From Ruminococcus sp. (GTDB lineage: Bacteria > Bacillota > Clostridia > Oscillospirales > Ruminococcaceae), in NCBI GenBank assembly GCA_020861185.1, contig JAJBSV010000008.1, forward strand, positions 248,001 through 312,000: a stretch of 64,000 nt of DNA, given 5' to 3'. The position numbers and the translations under genes are program-made. A model generated the notes under the pieces. The model worked only from the letters and a program-made list of their open reading frames with translations. It did not search any database and had not been told where the DNA came from. This document shows, piece by piece, positions 25,652 to 36,346 of the stretch (position 1 is the stretch's first letter; each line of letters opens with the position of its first letter).

Positions 25652-28600
25652 TCAGAAGAGAGTCATCTGAGATTCGAGAGGCATATCGCCGAACGCACCG
25701 AGTGCCACAAGTGAGTCGACGGTCGACTTTGAAACGCCAGCCTGACTTCTGAATTCCTCAACAGTGATGAAGTTACTGTTCTGCGCCGCCTCATAGATGG
25801 CAAAAGCCGCACTCTCGCCTACTCCTGGAACAGAGATAAAGGGCAGTCTGATTTTTCCGTCCTCTATCTGATAAATCTTGTAGTGGGATTTATGTATATC
25901 AATCGGCAGGAATTCGATTCCGCGGCAGAGAGCCTCGTTTATAATCATAAGAGTATCCAGAACGCCGTCTTCTTTATCGGTTCTGTCGCCTTTCTGACGA
26001 TACTCCTCAATCTTATTCTTGGCGGCACGTTTGCCTCTGACAGCGGTTTCTGCATCGAAATCTTCGCCTCGGGCGGTGAAGATTGCGGCATAGAACTGAA
26101 GCGGATAGTGAACCTTATACCAACTGAGACGGATTGCGGCGGTAACATATGCCGCGGCATGCGCCTTCGGGAACATGTACTTTATCTTCATACAGCTGTC
26201 GATGTACCATTCGGGAACGTCGTGGTCGCGCATCGTCTGCTTCATTTCGTCAGTCAGAAGCTTCGGAGCGTTGCCCTTTCTGACTATCTCCATTATCTTG
26301 AACGAGAGACTCGGATCCATGCCATGATAGATAAGATAGGTCATGATACTGTCACGCGTTCCTATAACCTGGTCGATGGTACAGGTGCCGTTTTTAATGA
26401 GCTCGGAGGCGTTGCCAAGCCATACGTCAGTACCATGAGACAAACCGGAAATCTGAAGAAGGTCAGAAAATCTTGTCGGCTTACATTCTTTAAGCATTCC
26501 ACGGACAAATCCGGTGCCCATTTCGGGGATTCCAAGTGTGCCTGTGTTGCAGAAGATTTCTTCTTCATTAACTCCCAATGCTTCAGGAGAAGTAAAGAGC
26601 GAATAAACAGCCGGGTCACTCATCGGGGTTTCGGTGATGACGGTGCCGGTCATGTCTTCAAGATACTTATAAAGCGTCGGAACATCATGCCCGAGCTCGT
26701 CAAGCTTGAGGATAGTGTCATGAAGAGAGTTGAAGTCAAAATGCGTGGTGACGATATCGGAATCTGCTTTATCCGCCGGATGCTGAACGGGTGTAAAATC
26801 ATATACGTCGTATTCGCTCGGGATAACGACCATGCCTCCGGGATGCTGACCTGTTGTGCGCTTTGTGCCGGTACAGCCCTTTGCGAGCCGTTCTATTTCG
26901 GCATTCGGAAGCTTTATGCCCTTGTTTTCCATATAGCGCATGACATAGCCATAAGCGGTCTTATCCGTAACAGTCGAAATAGTTCCCACTTTGAATACCT
27001 TATCGGAGCCGAAAAGCTCTTCTGTGTACTTATGCGCACTTGCCTGATAGTCTCCTGAGAAGTTAAGGTCGATATCGGGAGATTTGTCGCCGTTGAAGCC
27101 AAGGAAGGTTTCGAACGGAATATCGTGACCGTCACGGTGCATGGGTGTACCGCATTCAGGGCAATTCTTCTCGGGAAGGTCAAAGCCCGAACCGATTTCA
27201 CCGTTAGAGAAGAATTCGGAGTGTTTGCACTTTGGGCAGACATAATGCGGAACAAGAGGATTTACCTCGGATATTCCCGCCATAGACGCTACGAATGATG
27301 AACCGACCGAACCACGGGAGCCGACCTGATAGCCGTGCTCAACGGAATTTGCGACAAGTCTTTTTGCAATGACATAGAGAACAGCGAAGCCGTGCTTGAT
27401 AATTGAATCAAGCTCTTTATCAAGACGTTTCGATACGATTTCAGGAAGAGGGTCGCCATAGATTTCACGGGCTCTTCTCTGGCAGATTTCGACAAGCTCT
27501 TCGTCCGCACCGTCGATATGAGGCGTGAATGTGCCCTTCGGAAAAGCTCTCAGATCCGGATCGGTCATATCGGCGATGAGATTGGAATTGGTGACTACAA
27601 CCTCATATGCCTTTTCTTCACCGAGATATGCAAAATCAGCGAGCATTTCGTCGGTTGTCTTCAGATAAAGAGGAGATGAAACGCTTGAAGGCGTATGTGT
27701 AACACCTGTAAGAATAGAACGATATATAGCGTCTGAGGCATCAAGGAAATGAACATCACCCGTTGCAACAACAGGAATCGAAAGCTCTTCGCCAAGCTTG
27801 ACTATAGTTCTATTGAATTCTTCTAATTGTTCTTCGCTTGTGACACTGCCGTCGTTGAGCATAAACGCATTATTCTCAATAGGCTGGATTTCAAGATAGT
27901 CATAGAACCGGGCAATTTCACAAAGCTCGTCCCACGGCTTTCCTTGGAATACTGCCCTGAAAAGCTCCCCTCCCTCGCACGCAGAGCCGACTATGAGCCC
28001 TTCACGATGCTTGATGAGCTCAGACTTCGGGATTCTCGGGGTCTTATGATAATATTTAAGATTAGAGTCGGATATAAGTATGTAAAGATTCTTAAGCCCG
28101 ACTTTGTCCTTGGCAATGATTGTCTGATGGAACGTCGGAAGCTTTGAAGTATCGGTTTTGGCGACGGCGGCATTTACGCCTTCTATAGTTAGGTCTTTAT
28201 CCTTCTCAAGAAGCCTTTCCGAAAGCTTCATGAATATGCCGGCATTGACCTCGGCATCATCGCAGGCTCTGTGGTGATGGAAATCGCCCAATCCAAGATT
28301 TTTCGCTACATAGTCAAGCGTGAACTTACCCAAATGCGGGAGCATTGCTCTTGACATGGCTACGGTATCCAGGTACGAAAAATCAAATTTCTTTCCGCAG
28401 CGCTTAACGGCAGTCTTGATGAACGAAGTATCAAAAGACGCGTTATGTGCAATCAAAACCGGATTATCTCCGCAGAACTTCATAAACTGGTCGAGAGCCT
28501 CATCTTCGTAAGGAGCATCCGCTACCATGCTGTCATTTATACTGGTCAGCTCAGTGATACGGGATGGAATATGCTTTCCGGGATTGACGAAGGTGTCCAT

Positions 28601-29989
28601 TCTCTCGACCACCTGCAAGCCCTTGACCCGGACAGCGCCGATTTCGATTATCTTTTCGGTTACAGCTGAAAGTCCCGTGGTTTCAAGGTCAAAGACAATA
28701 AACTCGTCCTTGAGCTTTCTTTCATCGTGACCAAAGTAGATGTTTGTCTCGTCGTTCACCTGATAGGCTTCAACACCGTATATAACCTTGAAATTGCCGC
28801 CTTCCTTGCGAATCTTGTCAACCTCGTACATAGCGTCCGGGAAGCCCTGAACAACGCCATAGTCGGTGATTGCGATTGCGGGCATTCCCCAGTTGTAGGC
28901 ACGCCTTACAATCTCATTTGAAGGGGCTATACCATCCATGATGGACATATTCGAGTGACAGTGAAGCTCAACACGCTTTACGGGAGCATTGTCGGTTCTC
29001 TTAACTCTTGAAACGGCGCTTATATCGCGAGGCTTGATGTTCGTCTCGTTGTCATATGTATCGAATGTTATGTCGCCGTTGATTATTACCGTCATGCCCT
29101 TTTTGAGCATTTCGAGCAATGCTTCACCCTTGGCAGTAAGCTCGATTATTTTAACGACTATAGAGCTCTTATAATCGGTCATCTTGACGGTGATTATGAG
29201 GCGCTTGTTGTCCTTGGTGGCACGGGAATCTATGTCGAAAATATCGCCCAAAACAGTAGTCTTTGTGTTCACGGCGGCATTATAAACCTCTGGAATCGGC
29301 ATGATTTCAATCTTGCCAGTGATACGCTTGCCCATTATAAGAGTAGCTTCCGGTAAGATGTCGTCCGACGGCGGTTCAATTTTGTATGTATCTGTCGGGA
29401 TTGCATGAGATTTATCTTTTTTCTGGCTCGGAGCGGCGACCATACGCTCGCTGACAAGCTTGTCGAGCTCTGCATCACGCGACGGAGCTGTAAATTCGGG
29501 TACAGGTGCCTCGCCGACAGGCTGAGAATCGCCGGTAATCTCGACAGTAATATTTTTTGAGAACCAGGAATTTATAATCTTTGGAAGTACATCGGTTACA
29601 CCGGCATTCTTAATAAAGTTTTCGCCGGAATTCTTTAAGTGAATTTTAAGGTCATCACCGTCAAGGTTATAATCCGCTCCGTCGAAGAAGCCGTTCACGG
29701 GAAGACGCTTTTTGAGCTCGGAAATAACCGTAGGCATCATTTCTTCCGTGAGCATGTGAGGCTCAAATCGTGGACTTATATAAACTTCATTGATGCCGAG
29801 GGCACGCTTGAGACCGTATTCAAAAGCTTCAAGGTCGGCTGATGTTACAGAGCATGAAAACTTGACCACAACAGCAACCTTAGTGTGGTCTTTAGAGAAG
29901 CCGAGTCTCTGAATCTCTCCCGATTTAATCGACTCGGGTATTATATTTCCGTATGCACTGAAAAAGTCGCCTACTGTTTTGAAGCCCAT
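25652..29989 (-). CDS. polC: DNA polymerase III alpha subunit, PolC type
   Basis: The main Gram-positive replicative polymerase with built-in proofreading, 1445 residues, full length. Order: N-terminal tau-interaction-like region (1-170), OB-fold (about 235-330), PHP domain beginning ELHCHSNMS (341-349), DEDDh exonuclease inserted in PHP (FDLETTGL at 433-440, [22 protein letters not shown]), then the PHP remainder, a zinc-ribbon with CPKC and CPEC, and the palm with [12 protein letters not shown] holding the catalytic aspartates. The C-terminal part has helix-hairpin-helix elements ([15 protein letters not shown]). It is the last gene of the pyrH-to-polC operon, 26 nt after ispG. Confidence 0.98.
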   Translation of the reverse strand: MGFKTVGDFFSAYGNIIPESIKSGEIQRLGFSKDHTKVAVVVKFSCSVTSADLEAFEYGLKRALGINEVYISPRFEPHMLTEEMMPTVISELKKRLPVNGFFDGADYNLDGDDLKIHLKNSGENFIKNAGVTDVLPKIINSWFSKNITVEITGDSQPVGEAPVPEFTAPSRDAELDKLVSERMVAAPSQKKDKSHAIPTDTYKIEPPSDDILPEATLIMGKRITGKIEIMPIPEVYNAAVNTKTTVLGDIFDIDSRATKDNKRLIITVKMTDYKSSIVVKIIELTAKGEALLEMLKKGMTVIINGDITFDTYDNETNIKPRDISAVSRVKRTDNAPVKRVELHCHSNMSIMDGIAPSNEIVRRAYNWGMPAIAITDYGVVQGFPDAMYEVDKIRKEGGNFKVIYGVEAYQVNDETNIYFGHDERKLKDEFIVFDLETTGLSAVTEKIIEIGAVRVKGLQVVERMDTFVNPGKHIPSRITELTSINDSMVADAPYEDEALDQFMKFCGDNPVLIAHNASFDTSFIKTAVKRCGKKFDFSYLDTVAMSRAMLPHLGKFTLDYVAKNLGLGDFHHHRACDDAEVNAGIFMKLSERLLEKDKDLTIEGVNAAVAKTDTSKLPTFHQTIIAKDKVGLKNLYILISDSNLKYYHKTPRIPKSELIKHREGLIVGSACEGGELFRAVFQGKPWDELCEIARFYDYLEIQPIENNAFMLNDGSVTSEEQLEEFNRTIVKLGEELSIPVVATGDVHFLDASDAIYRSILTGVTHTPSSVSSPLYLKTTDEMLADFAYLGEEKAYEVVVTNSNLIADMTDPDLRAFPKGTFTPHIDGADEELVEICQRRAREIYGDPLPEIVSKRLDKELDSIIKHGFAVLYVIAKRLVANSVEHGYQVGSRGSVGSSFVASMAGISEVNPLVPHYVCPKCKHSEFFSNGEIGSGFDLPEKNCPECGTPMHRDGHDIPFETFLGFNGDKSPDIDLNFSGDYQASAHKYTEELFGSDKVFKVGTISTVTDKTAYGYVMRYMENKGIKLPNAEIERLAKGCTGTKRTTGQHPGGMVVIPSEYDVYDFTPVQHPADKADSDIVTTHFDFNSLHDTILKLDELGHDVPTLYKYLEDMTGTVITETPMSDPAVYSLFTSPEALGVNEEEIFCNTGTLGIPEMGTGFVRGMLKECKPTRFSDLLQISGLSHGTDVWLGNASELIKNGTCTIDQVIGTRDSIMTYLIYHGMDPSLSFKIMEIVRKGNAPKLLTDEMKQTMRDHDVPEWYIDSCMKIKYMFPKAHAAAYVTAAIRLSWYKVHYPLQFYAAIFTARGEDFDAETAVRGKRAAKNKIEEYRQKGDRTDKEDGVLDTLMIINEALCRGIEFLPIDIHKSHYKIYQIEDGKIRLPFISVPGVGESAAFAIYEAAQNSNFITVEEFRSQAGVSKSTVDSLVALGAFGDMPLESQMTLF

Positions 29990-30015
29990 TTACACACCGT
30001 TCCTTCGCCCTTGAT

Positions 30016-31050
30016 TCAAAGCTTGTCTATTTCACCGAGAAAAGCCGTGAATGCGTCTTCCTCAGAATACTTTCCTATAATTTCGTCCTTTTTGAAGATG
30101 ACGACCGAGCCGTCTCCTCCCGCCAGACCGATATCGGCTTCTCTTGCCTCGCCGGGACCGTTTACAACACACCCCATGACTGCAACCGTTATGTCTTTAT
30201 CGACATTTGCAAGAGCCTTTTCGACCTTATTTGCAAGCGAAATCAAATCTATCTTGGTTCTGCCGCAGGTAGGACAGGAAACGAGTTTGACTCCGCCTCT
30301 TAAATTCAGAGCTTTCAGAATCGAGATTCCGGCTTCGACTTCCTTGACAGGGTCGTCGGTAAGGGATACTCTTATAGTCTCCCCTATTCCGTCTGCCAGA
30401 AGCGAACCGATTCCGATTGAGGACTTGACAAGTCCCATGTTATATGTACCGGCTTCGGTTACTCCCAAGTGAAGCGGGTAGTCGGTCATCTCACGCATAA
30501 GCCGATAAGCGACAATATTACGTCTGACGTCAGACGACTTGATAGAAACGACGATGTCATTGAAATCGAATCTTTCAAGAAGCTCAATATGCTTCATTGC
30601 GCTTTCGCAGAGGGCTTCGGGAGTCGGAGAGCCGTATTTTGCAAGAATATCTTTCTCGAGTGAACCGGAATTAACGCCGATTCTTATCGGAACATTGTGA
30701 CTTCTGCAACAATCGGCAACCGCTTTGACTTTATCAATATCACCGATGTTTCCGGGATTGATTCTTATCTTGTCAATGCCTCTTTCACAGGCAGCGATTG
30801 CAAGGCGATAGTTGAAATGAATATCGGCAACAAGGGGAACCGAAATCTCGTTTTTGATTGCCGGAATAAGAGCGAGGGCTTCTTCGTTGGGAATAGATGC
30901 CCTGATAATCTCACAACCGGCTTTTTCAAGAGCTACAGCTTGTTTAACGCTTCCCTCTATGTCATCGGCTCTGGTATTGAGCATCGACTGGACATAAATT
31001 CTGCCGTCACCGAGCATTAGATTTCCGATTTTGACTTTTCTGACAGCCAT
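30016..31050 (-). CDS. ispG: 4-hydroxy-3-methylbut-2-en-1-yl diphosphate synthase
   Basis: A [4Fe-4S] enzyme of the MEP isoprenoid pathway that converts MEcPP to HMBPP. The 344-residue bacterial form has a TIM barrel (QSMLNTRADD, DIHFNYRLA, RINPGNIG, GVNSGSLEKDIL) and a C-terminal cluster domain with C259 and C262 in SCPTCGRTK, C294 in GCVVNGPGE, and the fourth ligand E301. It sits 14 nt after rseP. With dxr and uppS it makes this operon a supplier of undecaprenyl-phosphate for the wall. Confidence 0.97.
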   Translation of the reverse strand: MAVRKVKIGNLMLGDGRIYVQSMLNTRADDIEGSVKQAVALEKAGCEIIRASIPNEEALALIPAIKNEISVPLVADIHFNYRLAIAACERGIDKIRINPGNIGDIDKVKAVADCCRSHNVPIRIGVNSGSLEKDILAKYGSPTPEALCESAMKHIELLERFDFNDIVVSIKSSDVRRNIVAYRLMREMTDYPLHLGVTEAGTYNMGLVKSSIGIGSLLADGIGETIRVSLTDDPVKEVEAGISILKALNLRGGVKLVSCPTCGRTKIDLISLANKVEKALANVDKDITVAVMGCVVNGPGEAREADIGLAGGDGSVVIFKKDEIIGKYSEEDAFTAFLGEIDKL

Positions 31051-31064
31051 TATGGCACCGCCCT

Positions 31065-32120
31065 TTAAAACAGCTTTATTATGTCGTTCACAGTGACAAC
31101 GAGCATCAGAAGAAGCATTGCCGCCATTCCGATAAAGTGAACCATTCCCTCGTGCTCGGGCTTGACGGGCTTTCTTCTTATTCCCTCGATAATGAGGAAA
31201 ATAGCTCTTGAACCGTCAAGCGCGGGAATCGGAAGAAGATTAAATATGCCGACATTGATGGTTATATAAACGACAAAGGTCATGAGGGTCTCAAGCATTT
31301 CCGTAAACGCTACGCCTTGTGAAGTGGTGCTGACAACCTCACCTATCGCGTCGACAATTCCGACAGGACCCGATAAATCGTTAATCGAGTAGTTGCCTTT
31401 GATAAGGTCAGCAAGCGAGAGCCATATCATTCTCGACACAGAGACGGTTTTTCTTGCAGAGTAGCTTATAACCGAAGCCGGGGTGACTTTCTCGCCGACA
31501 ACCATAAAATCAATATAGAGGGTTGAAGTACCATCTTCGGCTACAGCTGATTCAAACGTGACACCACTGAGCGATACTTTCTTGCCATCTCGGACTACAA
31601 CCATATCAAAAACTGCGTCTTCGTCAATCTGGAACTCATAGGATATATCGGTATCGGTATATATCTTCCGACCGTTTACCTCAACTATTTTATCGCCGAC
31701 CTCGAGACCTGTCATGTGCGACGAAGCACCTTCGGCATAGAATTGGGCAACGGTAGTGGAAACTATAGCATCGGAGCATGCCGTTACAATAACCAGAATC
31801 AGAAAGCCGAGAACTATGTTCATAAACGGTCCCATAAGGACCACGAGGAGTCTCCTCCAGACCGGTCTGTTGCGGAAAGCTCTGGGGTCATCGCTCGACT
31901 CGTCCTCTCCTTCCATTGAGACGAAACCGCCGATGGGAAGGCATCTTATTGAGTATGCCGTTTCCTTTTTGCCCCAGGAGACTATCTTCGGACCCATACC
32001 TATAGAAAACTCGTTCACTCTTATTCCCATAGCCTTTGCCATGGCAAAGTGCCCGAGCTCGTGGATTATAATTATAATTCCGAAAATGATAATCGCTACT
32101 AAGATATAGACTATGGTCAA
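31065..32120 (-). CDS. rseP: Site-2 intramembrane metalloprotease RseP
   Basis: A 351-residue S2P protease that cleaves transmembrane regulators such as anti-sigma factors and clears signal peptides. The zinc motif HELGH is at residues 20-24 in the first helix. The mid-protein PDZ domain includes GLEVGDKIVEVNGRKI, and the second metal-site motif is in NLLPIPALDGSRA. Three to four membrane helices are visible. The start is a TTG at 32120 with AGAAAGGA 8 nt upstream; the frame stays open further upstream but runs into dxr without a ribosome site. It lies 4 nt after the dxr stop. Confidence 0.94.
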   Translation of the reverse strand: MTIVYILVAIIIFGIIIIIHELGHFAMAKAMGIRVNEFSIGMGPKIVSWGKKETAYSIRCLPIGGFVSMEGEDESSDDPRAFRNRPVWRRLLVVLMGPFMNIVLGFLILVIVTACSDAIVSTTVAQFYAEGASSHMTGLEVGDKIVEVNGRKIYTDTDISYEFQIDEDAVFDMVVVRDGKKVSLSGVTFESAVAEDGTSTLYIDFMVVGEKVTPASVISYSARKTVSVSRMIWLSLADLIKGNYSINDLSGPVGIVDAIGEVVSTTSQGVAFTEMLETLMTFVVYITINVGIFNLLPIPALDGSRAIFLIIEGIRRKPVKPEHEGMVHFIGMAAMLLLMLVVTVNDIIKLF

Positions 32121-32124
32121 GGTA

Positions 32125-33276
32125 TCAATCCTTTCTGATTTTGCTCGATACAAAATCCCTCGCCGATTTGTCTGCCGAAAGAACATCGCTCAGGCCATTT
32201 ACGGTCTTATGCTCTAAGCTGTTAAACGCACTTTCAGCAAGCCTTGCTATGTCGTTGAAACCGATTTCGTCCCTCAAAAAGCTTGCTACGGCTATCTCAT
32301 TGGCGGCGTTTACAATCGCCGGTGCTGTAGTATCGGCTATTTCTGCGGCTTTTATACAAAGCCCGAGGCATCTGAACGTCTCGATATCCGGCTTCAAAAA
32401 ACTCAGGGTTCCGTAATCTGTCAAGGATAATTTCTTGACGTTTGATTCGGGACGATTCGGATACAACAGCGCATACTGAATAGGAATTCTCATATCCGGG
32501 ACACCGAGCTGAGCAATTATAGAGCCGTCGTTGAATTCAACCGCCGAATGGACAACGCTTTCTCTGTGAACAACGATTTCAATCTGCGAAGGCTTGACGC
32601 CAAAGAGCCACATTGCCTCCAAAAACTCAAAGCCTTTATTCATCAGGGTTGAAGAATCAATAGTTATCTTTGCGCCCATGTTCCAGTTCGGATGCTTCAG
32701 GGCGTCCTTAGCCGTCATATTTTCGAGCTCTGCATAGCTCTTTCCGAAGAACGGTCCGCCCGATGCTGTGAGTATTATTTTATGCAAATCTCTGCGGTTT
32801 CCGGATTCCAGAGACTGAAATATCGCCGAATGCTCGCTGTCGACTGGATAGAGCTCAACGCCCTTTTGCTTTATAGCCTCGGTTACAAGCATTCCGCCTG
32901 CGACCAGAGTCTCTTTGTTTGCAAGAGCTATGTTTTTTCCGGCGTTTATCGCCGCAAGTGTCGGTTCAAGTCCGACCATGCCGACTACCGAATTCAGAAC
33001 AATATCCGATTCAGGTTCACAAGCCGCTTCGCAGAGTCCGTTCATGCCGGATAATACGGTTATACCTGTCCCCTTCAGTTCATCTTTGAGCGGTTCAACA
33101 TATTCGCTGTCATAGATACAGACAAGCTTCGGCTTGAATTCGAGAGCTTGTTCAGAAAGAAGCTTCCAGTTGGATTTTGCGGAAAGAGCGGTTACGGAAA
33201 GACCATGTCTTTTGATAACATCAAGAGACTGAACGCCGATTGAACCGGTTGAACCTAAAAGAGATACTTTCTTCAT
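32125..33276 (-). CDS. dxr: 1-deoxy-D-xylulose 5-phosphate reductoisomerase
   Basis: NADPH-dependent enzyme that forms MEP, the committed step of the MEP pathway. The 383-residue protein has the nucleotide site LLGSTGSIGVQSLDV at the start, LANKETLVAGG, the metal-binding PVDSEHSAIFQ, ILTASGGPFFG, MGAKITIDSSTLMNKGFE, and HRESVVHSAVEF, all hallmark segments. It lies between cdsA and rseP as in other Bacillota. Length and motifs are complete. Confidence 0.97.
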   Translation of the reverse strand: MKKVSLLGSTGSIGVQSLDVIKRHGLSVTALSAKSNWKLLSEQALEFKPKLVCIYDSEYVEPLKDELKGTGITVLSGMNGLCEAACEPESDIVLNSVVGMVGLEPTLAAINAGKNIALANKETLVAGGMLVTEAIKQKGVELYPVDSEHSAIFQSLESGNRRDLHKIILTASGGPFFGKSYAELENMTAKDALKHPNWNMGAKITIDSSTLMNKGFEFLEAMWLFGVKPSQIEIVVHRESVVHSAVEFNDGSIIAQLGVPDMRIPIQYALLYPNRPESNVKKLSLTDYGTLSFLKPDIETFRCLGLCIKAAEIADTTAPAIVNAANEIAVASFLRDEIGFNDIARLAESAFNSLEHKTVNGLSDVLSADKSARDFVSSKIRKD

Positions 33277-33292
33277 CTATATCAACCTCAAA

Positions 33293-34117
33293 TCAGAATA
33301 TGCCGATGCCCGAAGCACAGAGTGCCATAAACGGAGCTACAAAAACAACGCTGTCAAACCTGTCGAGAGCTCCGCCGTGTCCGGGAAACAGATTACCATA
33401 GTCCTTGACGTCGCAGTGGCGTTTGACAACTGACGCAAACAGGTCGCCTGTTACACCCAAAAGCGCACAACCTGCACCCAGAAGTGCCATGAGTATGTAA
33501 TTAACCTGTGCCTGAACCATTACCAGATCAACGACGAGTCCGAATATTACAAACAGTATTACATCGGTGATAATACCGCCGATAAAGCCCTCGACAGTTT
33601 TCTTGGGACTGATTTTCGGGCAGAGCTTGTGTTTGCCGAGAAATGTTCCTGCAAAGTACGCTCCCGTATCGTCAAGCCATGCTCCGCAGAATGTCAGAAT
33701 CAACGTCAGAAGCCCGAATTGCTTGCTTGAAGCCTCAATAGCGCAGAGACTTGACATTGCAACAGAAATCAACAGCGAATAAAGTGCGACCGTCGAATAT
33801 ACGCCGACATCGGTCTTTTCATAGCCGATGAAGACATCCAGGGCATACAGTATGATATATGCAAATATAACGGCTAAATATATATACAAACCGTCGCTCA
33901 CTGAAAGAAACCTGACTGCAAACGGGAAAAATACGGACAGGCACAGACTTCCAATAAATAAAGTGCTCTTTAAAAGCTTGGTTGCACGGAAAAGCTCGAA
34001 CATCATTACAGCCGTTAGAGCGGCTACGGCAATATTGAGCACTATTGTGCTGTGAAAGCAGAGAACAACCGCCAAAAGAGCAAGTGATACAACAGCCGTT
34101 ATTATTCTTGTTTTCAA
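33293..34117 (-). CDS. cdsA: Phosphatidate cytidylyltransferase
   Basis: Integral membrane enzyme that makes CDP-diacylglycerol from phosphatidic acid and CTP. The 274 residues contain about eight hydrophobic helices. The C-terminal CdsA signature is clear: GDLFASVVKRHCDVKD, then FPGHGGALDRFDS, supplying the metal-binding aspartates. DDTGAYFAG and SPKKTVEGFIGG precede it. It lies 16 nt downstream of uppS, and is the phospholipid branch of this envelope operon. Confidence 0.96.
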   Translation of the reverse strand: MKTRIITAVVSLALLAVVLCFHSTIVLNIAVAALTAVMMFELFRATKLLKSTLFIGSLCLSVFFPFAVRFLSVSDGLYIYLAVIFAYIILYALDVFIGYEKTDVGVYSTVALYSLLISVAMSSLCAIEASSKQFGLLTLILTFCGAWLDDTGAYFAGTFLGKHKLCPKISPKKTVEGFIGGIITDVILFVIFGLVVDLVMVQAQVNYILMALLGAGCALLGVTGDLFASVVKRHCDVKDYGNLFPGHGGALDRFDSVVFVAPFMALCASGIGIF

Positions 34118-34133
34118 TTTATGTCCCTTCTTT

Positions 34134-34856
34134 TCAGTTCATAACTCCGCCGAAGCGTCTGTCTCTGGATGTATAATTTTTAAGAGCATCTATCAGTTCA
34201 TTTTTCCCGAAATCGGGCCAAAGTGTCGAGCAGAAGTAAAATTCAGCATATGCGCATTGCCATATCAAAAAATTCGATATTCTCTCTTCTCCACCGGTTC
34301 TTATAAGCAAATCAACCGGAGGGATATCTTTTGTATCCAGGAATGAATTTATAAGCTCCGGAGTTATCTGTTCTTCGGAAATATAGCCCTCTTTTGACAA
34401 TGAAGCAATTTGTTTCACTGCCCTAGTGATTTCGTCATGACTGCCGTAATTAACGGCAATAAGAACGGTAAGACCGGTGTTGTCCTTTGAGCCTTCTTCG
34501 TTTTCAGCCATCTTCTTCTGGAGGCTATCGCTCAGCTTTGTTCTGTCACCGATAAATATAAACCTGGCGTTTTCATCAGTATATTGCTTGAGGGTGTCGA
34601 GCTGTTCGTCAAATAAATCCAGCAGCCCTTTTACTTCATCATCGGGGCGACTCCAGTTTTCTGTGGAAAACGCATAGAATGTAGCATATTTAATATCGAG
34701 GTCTTTGCATGCTCTTATAACGGTTTTGAGAGCCTTTGCACCCTCTCGGTGACCGTAATTGCGGGGCATAAGGCGTTTTTTCGCCCATCTGCCGTTGCCG
34801 TCCATAATAAATGCAACATGCGTCGGTATTTTAAGCTGCTTTATCTCATCTGCCAA
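34134..34856 (-). CDS. uppS: Undecaprenyl diphosphate synthase
   Basis: Cis-prenyltransferase that builds the C55 carrier lipid for peptidoglycan and teichoic acids. The 240 residues include AFIMDGNGRWAKKR with the catalytic Asp (about D19), NYGHREGA, YAFSTENWSRP, and the C-terminal DLLIRTGGEERISNFLIWQ plus WPDFGK signature. The start is a TTG at 34856 preceded by AGGAGT at 8-nt spacing; extending upstream loses the ribosome site. A stable hairpin separates it from frr. Confidence 0.96.
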   Translation of the reverse strand: MADEIKQLKIPTHVAFIMDGNGRWAKKRLMPRNYGHREGAKALKTVIRACKDLDIKYATFYAFSTENWSRPDDEVKGLLDLFDEQLDTLKQYTDENARFIFIGDRTKLSDSLQKKMAENEEGSKDNTGLTVLIAVNYGSHDEITRAVKQIASLSKEGYISEEQITPELINSFLDTKDIPPVDLLIRTGGEERISNFLIWQCAYAEFYFCSTLWPDFGKNELIDALKNYTSRDRRFGGVMN

Positions 34857-34884
34857 GCAAATCACTCCTGTAAGTAAACAATCA

Positions 34885-34914
34885 AACAGTCTCACCCCGA
34901 AGGGTGAAACTGTT
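34885..34914 (-). other. Intercistronic stem-loop with cUUCGg tetraloop
   Basis: On the minus strand TCACCC and GGGTGA close the tetraloop TTCG, extended past one mismatch by AACAGT/ACTGTT. No T tract follows, so it is not a classical terminator. It lies between frr and uppS, 28 nt ahead of the uppS start, and may mark an RNA processing or stability boundary. Confidence 0.8.
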
Positions 34915-34933
34915 CAGGGTATTTTGATTAAAA

Positions 34934-35488
34934 TCAGACGGAAAGAATTTCTTTTTCCTTGACTGAAACCTGCTCGTCAACCTGTGCGATATATTTGTCG
35001 GTGAGCTTCTGGATGTCCTTGTCGAACTGCTTTACATCGTCCTCGGTGACATCACCGTTCTTCTTCATGGTCTTTATCTTCTCGTTTGCGTCACGTCTTA
35101 TCGAACGGACAGCAACCTTTGAATCCTCACCGAGCTTCCTTATATCCTTTGTGAGATCCTTACGACGCTCCTCACTGAGCTGTGGGAAGGTCAGGCGGAT
35201 GACGGTGCCGTCATTAATTGGATTGATCCCGAGGTCGCTCGCCTGAATTGCCTTTTCGATAGCTTTAAGGGAGGACTTGTCCCACGGCTGGATTACAAGA
35301 ATTCTTGCGTCCTGAACCGATATAGCCGCCATCTGATTGATGGGAGTCTGGGTTCCGTAGTAATCAACCATGATTCTGTCAAGAACAGCAGGATTAGCTC
35401 TGCCGGCTCTTATTGCCGCAAAATCGGAAGCCAGAACCTTAAGGGTTTTCTCCATCTTTTCCTTAGCGTTATTCAAAGTATCTTTCAT
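34934..35488 (-). CDS. frr: Ribosome recycling factor
   Basis: Splits post-termination ribosomes together with EF-G. The 184 residues match the family length: an N-terminal helix (KEKMEKTLKVLASDFAAIRAGRANP), the small domain with VDYYGTQTPINQMA and WDKSSLKAIEKAIQ, and the long C-terminal helices ending in EKEILSV. The gene lies 22 nt downstream of pyrH in the conserved pyrH-frr pair. Confidence 0.97.
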   Translation of the reverse strand: MKDTLNNAKEKMEKTLKVLASDFAAIRAGRANPAVLDRIMVDYYGTQTPINQMAAISVQDARILVIQPWDKSSLKAIEKAIQASDLGINPINDGTVIRLTFPQLSEERRKDLTKDIRKLGEDSKVAVRSIRRDANEKIKTMKKNGDVTEDDVKQFDKDIQKLTDKYIAQVDEQVSVKEKEILSV

Positions 35489-35510
35489 TATGATTCCTTC
35501 CTTTCAGTTG

Positions 35511-36215
35511 TCAGTAAAGTATTGTTCCGACATCTTCGCCCATAACGGCATCGTAGATATTGTCGGGATTTTCGAGATTGAATACGATTACGGGGATTTC
35601 GTTTTCCTTGCACATGGAAGCGGCTGTAGCATCCATTACCCCCAAGTGCTTTGAGACTACGTCGTCAAGGTCAAGCTTATCATACTTGACGGCATCGGTA
35701 TACTTATGCGGGTCTTTATCGTATACGCCGTCGACCATAGTGGCTTTCAGCATTACGTCCGCCTCAATTTCAGCCGCACGAAGAGAAGATGCCGTGTCGG
35801 TAGAGAAGAACGGGCTTCCAGTTCCGCAACCGAAGATGACTATTCTTCCTTTTTCGAGATGTCTTACTGCCTTGTTTCTTATATATGGCTCGGCAATCTG
35901 ACGCATTTCAATCGCTGTCTGGACTCTTACTTCAGCACCCAACGCTTCGAGACTGTCGGCAACCGCCAAAGCGTTCATCGCCGTTGCGAGCATACCGATG
36001 TGGTCGGCTCTTGTTCTGTCCATTGCGCCGCTTGAACGTCCACGCCAGAAATTGCCGCCTCCGACGACTATTCCTATCTGAACTCCGGCATCATAGCACC
36101 TCTTGACACTACGGCAAATATTTCCGATTGTGTCGAAATCAAGTCCGGTCTTCTTATCACCGGCAAGAGCTTCTCCGCTCAGCTTTAAAAGAATACGCTT
36201 ATACTTCGGCTCCAT
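35511..36215 (-). CDS. pyrH: Uridylate kinase
   Basis: Bacterial hexameric UMP kinase that produces UDP for nucleotide and wall-sugar synthesis. The 234 residues show [55 protein letters not shown] and [13 protein letters not shown], all diagnostic for the amino-acid-kinase-fold PyrH. The ATG at 36215 follows GGAGAG. It is the first gene of the eight-gene operon; the usual rpsB-tsf genes are not directly upstream, and a promoter precedes it. Confidence 0.97.
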   Translation of the reverse strand: MEPKYKRILLKLSGEALAGDKKTGLDFDTIGNICRSVKRCYDAGVQIGIVVGGGNFWRGRSSGAMDRTRADHIGMLATAMNALAVADSLEALGAEVRVQTAIEMRQIAEPYIRNKAVRHLEKGRIVIFGCGTGSPFFSTDTASSLRAAEIEADVMLKATMVDGVYDKDPHKYTDAVKYDKLDLDDVVSKHLGVMDATAASMCKENEIPVIVFNLENPDNIYDAVMGEDVGTILY

Positions 36216-36287
36216 AAACAGCACTCTCCAATATATTTATTTGTTTTGTTTACATATGGCATAGCAAGTCACTGCTAACCACATCTA

Positions 36288-36316
36288 ATTTTAACCTAAA
36301 ATCGCTCCAAAGTAAA
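36288..36316 (-). promoter_or_regulatory. Probable promoter of the pyrH-polC operon
   Basis: On the minus strand: TTTACT (36316-36311), 17 nt, TAAAAT (36293-36288), about 73 nt before pyrH. Confidence 0.55.
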
Positions 36317-36346
36317 TAGGTTTCACACAAATCTCATGAATAAATT

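Noticed and set aside
25883-27058. Long plus-strand open frame of about 391 codons inside polC
   Set aside because: It is antisense to the catalytic core of polC, shows no family features or ribosome site, and reflects codon usage of the true gene.
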